DNA from: Planctomycetota bacterium
GTDB lineage: Bacteria; Planctomycetota; PUPC01; JACPCR01
Assembly (NCBI GenBank): GCA_030740295.1
Contig: JASLXP010000019.1
Span: 1-6,817, forward strand
DNA length: 6,817 bases
Direction: 5' to 3'
The notes under the pieces: model-generated
The model's input: only the letters and a program-made list of their open reading frames with translations
What the model was told of the DNA's origin: nothing
The model's database searches: none
Program-made: the position numbers and the translations under genes
Shown: positions 1-5,601 of the stretch, in pieces
How positions within the stretch are numbered: position 1 is the first letter of the stretch
How the letters are laid out: the number at the start of each line of letters is the position of its first letter

Positions 1-228
1 CGGGGCAGTAGGCCGAGACAAAGGCAATCAGGGGCAAAGCCCCGGGCCGTTTTGCAAGCCCCCCCCCACCGGCGGGGGTTTAGGGGGGAGGGGGCAACCC
101 CCCGGGAACAGGCCCCAAAAAAGCCGGGGGGGTGCCCCCTACGCCCTAAACCCCCGCCGTGTGGGTTGGTCTTGCCACACGGCCCGGGGCTTTGCCCCTG
201 ATTGCCTTTGTCTCGGCCTACTGCCCCG
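1..228. repeat. 228-bp near-complete palindrome with nested G/C-rich stems
   Basis: Bases 1-50 are the exact reverse complement of 179-228. Inside these arms the pairing resumes: 71-85 pairs perfectly with 144-158, 89-95 (AGGGGGC) with 134-140 (GCCCCCT), and 97-105 (ACCCCCCGG) with 124-133 apart from one bulged G. This leaves an apical loop of about 18 bases at 106-123. Each outer arm also contains its own small palindrome, GGGGC-AAA-GCCCC in the left arm. There is no open reading frame of note. It resembles a MITE-like or long REP-like element, or a very strong hairpin if transcribed. The left arm starts at base 1, so the element may extend beyond the window. A shorter relative lies at 1870-1960. 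Confidence 0.9.
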
Positions 229-300
229 TCTAGGTAACCATCGGGCTCTCTGCTACACTTTCGAACCTCAAAATCCTGGACCTCTGAAACAATACTCCCA

Positions 301-1782
301 ATGAATCCCCGTTCCTTCTGGATTGTCTCCTTCACCAGCATGGCGCTCGCCCTCGGGCTTGGGCTATCCGCGGCCAGAAGCTGGCAGCAGAGAAACGTTG
401 CCCGGCCTGGCGTGGCTGGCGTTCAGGCATCCGCCAGCCAGGGACTCGATTTCTCGCATGTCATTCCAAAGATCATGCCGGCCGTCGTTGGTATCAAAGC
501 CTACCGTCCCGAGCCCAAAAGTCTGCCGCCGGGCTTTCACAAGTTTCATCCGCAGATCCGCCCCACAGAGAGCGCCGGCTCAGGGGTTGTGGTCGAGGTC
601 GAAGGCAAGGTTGGATATGTCCTCACCAATGAGCACGTGGTCAGGGGCGCAAAAAGAGTGCGAGTCATTCTCAGTGACGGGCGTGAGCTCAAGGGCAAGA
701 TTGAGGCCCAGGATCCAAAATCGGATCTTGCATTTATCGAGGTCTATGGCCACGATCTTGTTGCAGCCAAGCTCGGGAATTCAAGCACGTTGAATGTCGG
801 CGATTGGGTGCTTGCGATTGGGAATCCCTTCGGGCTGAGTCACACCGTGACAACCGGAATCGTCAGCGCACAGGGCAGGACGGACATCAAGCTCATTGAC
901 AGCGACCAGAGATACGAAAACTTCATCCAGACCGATGCGGCCATCAACCCCGGCAACAGCGGCGGCCCGCTGGTAAATCTCAATTCCGAAGTCATCGGCA
1001 TCAACACTGCCATCGTCTCCCTCACCGGCAGTTACCAGGGCATCGGGTTCGCTATCCCAATCAATATGGCCAGGCGGGTATACAAAGACCTTCGAGAGTT
1101 CAAAAAGGTTCGACGGGGATGGCTTGGGGTGAGTATCGACCCCGTTACGCGTGAGCAGGCCGAGCTCCTCGGCCTCGAACAGAGTGGCGGCATCTTCATC
1201 CGCGAGACCTTCATCGGTCACCCCTCCGAGGCCGCCGGTCTCGAAGTGGGGGATATCATCCTCAGCTTCAACGGCGAAAAAATGCTGAGCGTGGATTCTC
1301 TTCGCCTCGCGGTCGCCGATACCGAAATCGGTTCTGAGGTCGACGTGGTAATCCTGCGCAATCAGAAAAAGAAGACCTTCAAGGTCATCCTTGGCGAAGC
1401 CCCGCAATCCACCAGGGATCTCTATGCCACGCTCAGGCACGAAGGCCGGAGGAGGGAAAGGGAAGACCTGGGGCTTTCAGTGCAATCCCTCACTCCGGAG
1501 CTTGCAGCCACTTATGAACACGGCGATGCGCGGGGCGTCCTCGTGTCGCATGTCGAGCCGAAATCCAGAGCTGAGAGAGCGGGAATTATCGGCGGCACTC
1601 TCATCCTAGGCATCCACCAGGGAGAGGAGCGTCAATACGCGGTCGAGACCACGGAGGATTACGAAGAAGCCATGGCGGACATCAACACGGCCATCACGTT
1701 CGGCATGAGCATCCGGCGGCCCAGAGAGAGACTCACGACGCTTGTGTCAATAAGACCACTTTCGCAGCCTGAGAGAAAGTGA
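301..1782 (+). CDS. HtrA/Deg-family serine endoprotease with two PDZ domains
   Basis: This 493-residue protein is probably an envelope protease/chaperone that degrades misfolded exported proteins (MEROPS S1C). A hydrophobic stretch at residues 6-24 after Arg4 is a signal peptide or membrane anchor. The trypsin-like domain spans about 50-265 with an intact triad: His112 in TNEHVV, Asp142 in SDLAFIEV and Ser220 in NPGNSGGPL. GIGFAIP (247-253) closes the protease domain, as is usual in the family. PDZ1 spans about 272-365 and begins with the carboxylate-binding-loop type motif GWLGV; a more diverged PDZ2 spans about 389-486. Length and domain order match DegP/DegQ-type proteins. The ATG at 301 gives a proper N-terminal export segment, but no clear Shine-Dalgarno lies upstream. 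It stands alone on its strand between two related inverted repeats (1-228 and 1870-1960). The family is very secure; assignment to DegP, DegQ or DegS is not possible, so no symbol is given. Confidence 0.96.
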   Translation: MNPRSFWIVSFTSMALALGLGLSAARSWQQRNVARPGVAGVQASASQGLDFSHVIPKIMPAVVGIKAYRPEPKSLPPGFHKFHPQIRPTESAGSGVVVEVEGKVGYVLTNEHVVRGAKRVRVILSDGRELKGKIEAQDPKSDLAFIEVYGHDLVAAKLGNSSTLNVGDWVLAIGNPFGLSHTVTTGIVSAQGRTDIKLIDSDQRYENFIQTDAAINPGNSGGPLVNLNSEVIGINTAIVSLTGSYQGIGFAIPINMARRVYKDLREFKKVRRGWLGVSIDPVTREQAELLGLEQSGGIFIRETFIGHPSEAAGLEVGDIILSFNGEKMLSVDSLRLAVADTEIGSEVDVVILRNQKKKTFKVILGEAPQSTRDLYATLRHEGRRREREDLGLSVQSLTPELAATYEHGDARGVLVSHVEPKSRAERAGIIGGTLILGIHQGEERQYAVETTEDYEEAMADINTAITFGMSIRRPRERLTTLVSIRPLSQPERK

Positions 1783-1869
1783 CCCCTGGTCATACCGCCT
1801 CTGCCGGGGAGGGGTGTTGGGAGACGATGTGACGAGCTCGTTGGCCGTTGGGGGCACAGATCTACACAA

Positions 1870-1960
1870 GTAGGCCGAGACGAGGGCAATTTTACGGATT
1901 TGAATGACAGCCCGGGGCTTCGCCCCTGAAATCCGTCAAAACGACTCCGCCTTGACCTAC
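1870..1960. repeat. Imperfect inverted repeat related to the 1-228 palindrome
   Basis: The 32-base arms 1870-1901 and 1929-1960 match at about 23 of 32 positions after reverse complementing, with the best pairing (ACGGATTT/AAATCCGT) next to the centre. A central hairpin, GGGGC-TTC-GCCCC, lies at 1914-1926. Two blocks are shared with the element at 1-228. Bases 1870-1890 match 8-28 at 19 of 21 positions, beginning GTAGGCCGAGAC. Bases 1907-1929 match 179-201 at 21 of 23 positions, containing CCCGGGGCTT. It therefore appears to be a shorter, mutated member of the same repeat family. It starts 88 bases after the protease stop codon and could act as a terminator, but no T-run follows. Confidence 0.8.
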
Positions 1961-2020
1961 TGGTCGTCTACAAGTCCCCAAAACTGGACAAATGAGTCGA
2001 GTTTCGGTGAAGCACTGTAG

Positions 2021-2097
2021 TAGCTCTGGCCTCCAGGCCGGAGTTTCGCGGGCGAGCCCTCGGCTCGCATAAGACGCCGCCCTGGAGGGCAGCGCTA
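2021..2097. repeat. REP-like nested palindrome
   Basis: The outer arms 2021-2039 and 2079-2097 are inverted copies matching at 16 of 19 positions. Each arm contains a small palindrome of its own: GGCC-TCCA-GGCC in the left arm and GCCC-TGGA-GGGC in the right. In the middle is a perfect 7-bp stem with a 3-base loop, GCGAGCC at 2052-2058 and GGCTCGC at 2062-2068. The whole folds as a cloverleaf-like set of hairpins, as expected of a dispersed REP/BIME-type intergenic repeat. No gene is nearby within the spacer, and its copy number elsewhere cannot be seen from one window. Confidence 0.75.
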
Positions 2098-2203
2098 CGA
2101 TGGGCTGCTCGACGGTTTGAGGCGAAGCTACACAAGATCAGCAAGAGAGTCTGTGGGACAGTTAGGAGTCTGATCGAAATTAATCTGCCAACTTCAGCCT
2201 TGG

Positions 2204-2322
2204 AATGACGAATGACGATTGATGATTTCTGATTTTTGAATTCAGAGTTGAAATTCTAACGCGTTCCGTACAGGCACGGTGAGGATGGCTTAAACTTCGA
2301 AAATCAAAATTCATCAATCGTC
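2204..2322. repeat. A+T-rich interrupted inverted repeat
   Basis: Left arm 2214-2240 and right arm 2296-2322 match at 24 of 27 positions after reverse complementing, including an uninterrupted 12-base block GACGATTGATGA. The arms flank 55 bases with no evident structure. The left arm is preceded by a tandem 7-mer, AATGACG at 2204-2210 and 2211-2217. It is clearly lower in G+C than the surrounding genes. It could be a decayed mobile-element remnant or an expanded word repeat in inverted orientation; no coding potential is seen. Confidence 0.7.
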
Positions 2323-2409
2323 AATCTTAATTCAGAAACTGTGCTCATGGGCAGCAGAGATTTGCCAAGAACAAACACGGGAGTGACAACTTAATTTTGG
2401 GCCGATCCC

Positions 2410-3219
2410 TTAGGCCTCTGACCACTTCTCTTTCACGTAGGCAAGACTGTCTGCGATGCTCTGCCGGCTTCCGGTACCACCGACTTCCATGGATATCCAT
2501 CCGTCAAAACCAGCTTCTTTCAGAATCTTGAAAATCGCCGGGAAATCGACGACCCCTTCTCCCACGGCAGTGTGCTCCAGGTCAGCCCGTCTATCGCTTG
2601 CGTGAAGGTGGACGACTCTATTGCTGACGTGTCTCACGAGATCGACAGCGTTGTTCCCTGATACCATAGGATTAGACGTGTCCAGATTGATCTTCAAGTC
2701 GACCGAATCGACCCGTCTCAGAATCTCAAGAAAGTCTGAATTGCTGGTGCCTACTTGTGGGTGATTCTCGAAGGCGAGCCAGATTCCCTTGTCTTTCGCA
2801 TAGGCCAGACAATCGCAGAGACCTTGGGCCACCTTGGTGAGCACGGCATCCGGTTCGACATTCTCCGGCCAGGTTCCGGCGACCACTCGAACAATGGAAG
2901 TGCGCAGAATCAGCGCCGCATCGACGTTGCGCTTGATCTCCTCGATCGCGTCGGACCTGGGATTAGCTGAGTCACTGCCCGCTGCTTCTGTCCGCGCGAG
3001 GTCCCCATAGCCGGTGAACATGGATGTCTCCATGCCGCGCTCGTCCACCTGGCCGGCCACTCGTTCCAGGTAGTCAGAGCCAAAATTGTCCAGAAACCTG
3101 TCATACATTTCGACGCCGTCAAGGCCGACATCGGCGGCCATGTCCAGCCACTCAACGAGTAACATCTCTTTGTTCAGAATCTGCCTGAAGAAGCAGATCG
3201 GTATACAGCTAACTTTCAT
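2410..3219 (-). CDS. TIM-barrel sugar phosphate isomerase/epimerase-like protein (downstream paralogue)
   Basis: This 269-residue protein belongs to the AP_endonuc_2 / xylose-isomerase-like TIM-barrel superfamily, whose members isomerise, epimerise or dehydrate sugars and inositols using a divalent metal. The early barrel motif is GLDGVEMY (32-39). Likely metal ligands and active-site residues are Glu151 and His153 in FENH, Asp180 in LDTSN, His206 and Asp209 in HLHASD, and Glu245 in SMEVGG. GEG at 220-222 is a usual family turn. No signal peptide is evident, so it is probably cytoplasmic. The ATG lies inside the end of the upstream gene (11-bp overlap). The only ribosome-site candidate is a weak GAGAG nine bases upstream, so translational coupling is likely. 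It is the last gene of a three-gene operon. Substrate unknown; the family call is strong. Confidence 0.92.
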   Translation of the reverse strand: MKVSCIPICFFRQILNKEMLLVEWLDMAADVGLDGVEMYDRFLDNFGSDYLERVAGQVDERGMETSMFTGYGDLARTEAAGSDSANPRSDAIEEIKRNVDAALILRTSIVRVVAGTWPENVEPDAVLTKVAQGLCDCLAYAKDKGIWLAFENHPQVGTSNSDFLEILRRVDSVDLKINLDTSNPMVSGNNAVDLVRHVSNRVVHLHASDRRADLEHTAVGEGVVDFPAIFKILKEAGFDGWISMEVGGTGSRQSIADSLAYVKEKWSEA

Positions 3220-4021
3220 GAACCAGTTCTCTCAGATGCTCGATACCTGTTTTCAATACCCGGGAAGGATCCTGCGCCCACAGTTCCGCATTGAAAAGCT
3301 CCAGGCTGATGGCGCCTTCGTAGCCGATGTCTCGCAACACCTGGATTTCAGAGGCAAGGTCGATGGGACCTTCTCCGATCATGACTCGATCGGGATCGGT
3401 CTGCGTGGTGGGGGGCATATCAGGGTGGGCGTCATCGATGTGGTAATGGCCTATTCTGTTGCCCGGGATTTGTCGGAGCTCTTCGTGTGTGGAGTTTGTG
3501 TTCCAACTGTGGAAGGCATCCAGGATGAGGCAGGCGTCCGGGTCATCAGCCTTCTGCACGATCTCCCATGCGTGAGTTAGAGAGCTGGCTGAGTTGAAGA
3601 AGCTGATGTATTCGAAGATCGGTATGATGCCTGTATCGCGTCCCAGCTCGAGAAGGTCTTTGTAGTGGGCGGCGATCTGGTCGAAGTTGCACGGTTCTCT
3701 TGGCGGCGTTGCGACGATGTACGAAGCGCCGAGACGCTGGGCCAGTTCCATGCGGCGTTTGCACTCTTCGAGGGCGAGCTCGTATTCGCGGCCTTCCTGT
3801 TCGGCCCACTGGCGCATGGCGATCATGCAAGGGACGAAGAGCCCGTTGTCGGCGAGGGCCTTTTCGATCTGGCTGACTTCGCCGCCCTGTCCGACAAACT
3901 CATACACGTCGTTCACCCAGAGCTCGACTCCGTCGAAGCCAGCTTCGGCAGTCAGGCGGATCTTTTCAAGGATAGGCTGCGGTTTGATCGTGCTTGTGTT
4001 CAGGCAGAGCTTGAATGACAT
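3209..4021 (-). CDS. TIM-barrel sugar phosphate isomerase/epimerase, IolE/IolI-like
   Basis: This 270-residue TIM-barrel protein is of the same superfamily as its downstream neighbour but clearly diverged from it. Visible motifs are AGFDGVELWV (27-36), Glu137 in IFEYIS, Asp168 and His171 in LDAFHSW, His194 and the acidic pair at 196-197 in HYHIDDAHP, DRVMIGEG (211-218) and Glu241 in SLELF. The Glu/Asp/His/Glu set fits the usual metal site. The HIDDAxP plus DRVxxGEG pattern resembles inosose isomerase/dehydratase-type members (IolI/IolE), though the substrate is inferred from resemblance only. The ATG directly follows the TAG of the upstream gene with no gap, and an AGGAG six bases upstream (complement of 4028-4032) lies within that gene's last codons. 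It overlaps the next gene by 11 bp. Probably cytoplasmic and co-translated in a three-gene operon. Confidence 0.93.
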   Translation of the reverse strand: MSFKLCLNTSTIKPQPILEKIRLTAEAGFDGVELWVNDVYEFVGQGGEVSQIEKALADNGLFVPCMIAMRQWAEQEGREYELALEECKRRMELAQRLGASYIVATPPREPCNFDQIAAHYKDLLELGRDTGIIPIFEYISFFNSASSLTHAWEIVQKADDPDACLILDAFHSWNTNSTHEELRQIPGNRIGHYHIDDAHPDMPPTTQTDPDRVMIGEGPIDLASEIQVLRDIGYEGAISLELFNAELWAQDPSRVLKTGIEHLRELVHES

Positions 4022-4930
4022 CTACTGCTCCTGTGGTTTTTTGTTTTCTTCGTCAGATTTGCCACGTGCATTGGAGAGCCATTCTTTCAGGTCGCCGACC
4101 ATGCGGCCGAATTGCGGATGCATGTGGTTGCCTTCGAGTGCGCTCTTCATGAGGTCCATTCCTTTGCGGTGCTGCCCGTAGCGGATGTAGTCGGCGGCCA
4201 TCTGCCATTTGAGCTGAGGCTGGCGGACCTTGCTAAACTGATCCTCCTGTCTCTTTTCGATAGCAAGAGCTTTTTCGAGCTGGATGTTCCGCTTCCACTC
4301 GTTAAACAACAGTTTGCTCTTGGCTTTGCGCAGAGGGCCCATGATGTTTACCCGATGCAGCTCTGCGATGTTTGTGATCGGGCCGGTGTACCAGCCGCGG
4401 ATGCCGACCAGCGCGTTCTGGCGTCCTCCGTATCCAATGAAAGGGCTCTGGCTGAGAGGGCGTTTGATGACATCGTATTTTGCGTACTGGCCGATCCTGG
4501 GCTTCGTACCTGGACCGACGGCCAAGCTGTAGGTCCGCTGGCTGAACTCAATCGCTTTCTCCTCTTTGCCCACGCTCTTCAACAGTGCGCTCACCAGGAA
4601 TGTGGTGTGGATACGGAGGGCTTTCTTAAATTCCGCGCTGGAAAGCATTAGCTGCTTCTGAAGCTTCCACATTTCTAGTTTTGAATCGGCCGCCTGACCT
4701 TCTCCAAACCTGGTCTTGCCGTAGGCGCTGACGTACGCCTTGACCAGTGAGGAATCCGACCGCATGGCGCGCTCCAGGCCGCTGAGGACAAGTTTTGCGC
4801 CTCCCTCGATGATCTGATTTCGCTGGGTCTGGATTTTTTTGATGAAGTCCTCAACATCATCAAAAGCGTCCTGCTGAGGCTGGGCGTGAATGGGTGAAAA
4901 TGAGAGCAGGCTCAGGAGTAAAGTTTTCAT
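4022..4930 (-). CDS. Secreted, mostly helical protein of unknown function; first gene of the isomerase operon
   Basis: I do not recognise a named family for this 302-residue protein. It starts with a short Sec-type signal peptide, MKTLLLSLLSFSPIHA, with probable cleavage after Ala16, so it should be exported or periplasmic. The mature part looks predominantly helical and rich in Lys, Gln and Glu. Residues 82-135 read as amphipathic helices. Residues 240-270 (AADYIRYGQHRKGMDLMKSA within them) resemble one tetratricopeptide-like hairpin. The C-terminus is highly charged, with KSDEENKKPQEQ at 291-302. A conspicuous Gly/Arg/Tyr segment lies at 163-183. A good ribosome site, AAGG (complement of 4937-4940), precedes the ATG. 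Its stop codon abuts the next start codon, so it is co-transcribed with the two isomerases, although an exported protein is an unexpected partner for cytoplasmic sugar enzymes. Coding status is secure from the signal peptide, ribosome site and operon packing. Confidence 0.85.
   Translation of the reverse strand: MKTLLLSLLSFSPIHAQPQQDAFDDVEDFIKKIQTQRNQIIEGGAKLVLSGLERAMRSDSSLVKAYVSAYGKTRFGEGQAADSKLEMWKLQKQLMLSSAEFKKALRIHTTFLVSALLKSVGKEEKAIEFSQRTYSLAVGPGTKPRIGQYAKYDVIKRPLSQSPFIGYGGRQNALVGIRGWYTGPITNIAELHRVNIMGPLRKAKSKLLFNEWKRNIQLEKALAIEKRQEDQFSKVRQPQLKWQMAADYIRYGQHRKGMDLMKSALEGNHMHPQFGRMVGDLKEWLSNARGKSDEENKKPQEQ
4028..4032 (-). promoter_or_regulatory. Ribosome binding site for the IolE/IolI-like gene
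   Basis: The minus strand reads AGGAG here, six bases before the ATG at 4021. It overlaps the last sense codons of the upstream secreted-protein gene, fixing the start of the isomerase and supporting termination-reinitiation coupling across the TAG-ATG junction. Confidence 0.75.
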
Positions 4931-5154
4931 GATTCACCTTTTGAGAGTCATCGTATGCAACTTCGCCGTGAGGCGGGGAGGAGTTTTGCTGCGTTAAACG
5001 CCTCTGGGCTCTTAGACGGCAGCCGTGGCCGTAACCGAGGAATTCTTACCACAGATGGCAAGGCCATCCCACGGATTAAAACCGTTTTAAACATAATCTG
5101 GGACACATGGTCTCAAATAGTGAGGTGCGCGGCAGGAGCCTGAAAAGACAGGAT

Positions 5155-5190
5155 CGATTAAGAGAACGATTACGATAACGATTAAGAGGG
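5155..5190. repeat. 12-bp tandem repeat, three copies
   Basis: Three consecutive 12-mers: CGATTAAGAGAA, CGATTACGATAA and CGATTAAGAGGG. All begin with CGATTA; copies one and three share their first ten bases. This is a short, partly decayed array upstream of the small membrane-protein gene, similar in style to the GATTCA-word array at the right end of the window. Confidence 0.75.
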
Positions 5191-5315
5191 CAGGGAGCGA
5201 TAAAGGCTGGCCAGTTGTGCAATTTCGGTCTGCTCATGCCTCTTTCAGTGCTTTTGGCTTTCGATTCCCAAAATCATGCTTATGATCTTCGCCCTTCACA
5301 AGGGTCGGGCCGCAT

Positions 5316-5320
5316 AAGGA
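5316..5320 (+). promoter_or_regulatory. Ribosome binding site deciding a GTG start
   Basis: AAGGA lies seven bases upstream of the GTG at 5328. No suitable in-frame ATG lies close by, so this site is the main reason for starting the small membrane protein at GTG. Confidence 0.7.
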
Positions 5321-5327
5321 ATCAAAA

Positions 5328-5600
5328 GTGCCAACAATCATCGATTACCTCCAAGCCGGCATCACGCTAACGACGCCCATCTTCTTCTTCATTGTACTCA
5401 TCGCGCTTTTGAAGACGTTGCGTACCACGGATCTGTGTCTTAAGACGACTCTCCATATCATCCGCAAGATAGATAAAAAGGACAAAGAAGAGAACAGGGC
5501 GGGTATGGCACGTGCCCAGGCCCAGTTGAGCCAGTCAGCGGGCGAACCGGATGAAGGGGGCCGGCGATACACAATCTCCGACGAGGAACAAGAAGTCTGA
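5328..5600 (+). CDS. Small single-pass membrane protein of unknown function
   Basis: This 90-residue protein starts at GTG, with AAGGA seven bases upstream. A single strongly hydrophobic segment at about residues 11-28 (core TPIFFFIVLIALL at 16-28) forms one membrane span. The following region is basic (KTLR, then RKIDKKDK at 46-53), so by the positive-inside rule the N-terminus should face outward and the C-terminal 60 residues the cytoplasm. Residues 46-70 are probably a charged helix and the tail is polar and acidic, ending DEEQEV. I recognise no family. Its stop is one base away from the stop of the convergent dehydrogenase gene, with no room for separate terminators. Coding status rests on the ribosome site, the membrane segment and the compact fit against its neighbour; no homology was tested. 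Confidence 0.62.
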   Translation: MPTIIDYLQAGITLTTPIFFFIVLIALLKTLRTTDLCLKTTLHIIRKIDKKDKEENRAGMARAQAQLSQSAGEPDEGGRRYTISDEEQEV

Positions 5601-5601
5601 G

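Larger units (their letters stand above)
1783..2409. other. 627-bp gene-free spacer between convergent genes
   Basis: No credible coding region was found on either strand. The spacer separates the stop of the plus-strand protease gene from the stop of the minus-strand isomerase gene, so both transcription units end here, yet I see no classical hairpin-plus-T-run terminator. It contains three separate inverted-repeat structures, listed individually at 1870-1960, 2021-2097 and 2204-2322. One or more of them could stop transcription from either side. Confidence 0.7.
4931..5327. other. 397-bp spacer between divergent transcription units
   Basis: It lies between the start of the minus-strand operon (4930) and the start of the plus-strand membrane-protein gene (5328), so promoters for both should be here, but I cannot point to a convincing -35/-10 pair. 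Contents: the ribosome site for the secreted-protein gene next to 4931; sequence around 5050-5105 that looks like decayed repeat (ACCACAGATGGCA, CACGGATTAAAACC); a 12-bp tandem repeat at 5155-5190; and two small hairpins, ATCAT-GCTT-ATGAT at 5273-5286 and CCCTT-CAC-AAGGG at 5292-5304. The second hairpin ends 11 bases before the AAGGA ribosome site of the downstream gene. A 62-codon open frame at 4955-5143 is not convincing as a gene. Confidence 0.6.

Noticed and set aside
1..228. Insertion sequence or transposon
   Set aside because: Long inverted arms are present but there is no transposase frame within or near the element, and target duplications cannot be judged because the left arm starts at the window edge.
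229..300. Promoter for the protease gene (TACACT at 254-259)
   Set aside because: A -10-like hexamer is present, but no -35-like sequence lies at a suitable distance, so I do not list it.
781..1440. 219-codon open frame on the minus strand inside the protease gene
   Set aside because: It lies fully antisense to conserved protease and PDZ1 coding sequence, has no recognisable domain, and is explained by G+C-rich codon shadowing.
1783..1869. Intrinsic terminator right after the protease gene
   Set aside because: Only a weak ACCCCT/AGGGGT pairing is visible with no T-run; the inverted repeat at 1870-1960 is a better but still unproven candidate.
3086..4181. Plus-strand open frames of 117-164 codons (3086-3580, 3665-4018, 3687-4181)
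   Set aside because: They are antisense to the two well-supported isomerase genes and the end of the secreted-protein gene, with no family motifs or ribosome sites.
4112..4651. 179-codon plus-strand open frame
   Set aside because: It is antisense to the secreted-protein gene, which has a signal peptide, a ribosome site and operon packing; the plus-strand frame has none of these.
4955..5143. 62-codon plus-strand open frame in the spacer
   Set aside because: There is no ribosome site, the composition is that of decayed repeat sequence, and the translation shows no domain or hydrophobic segment.
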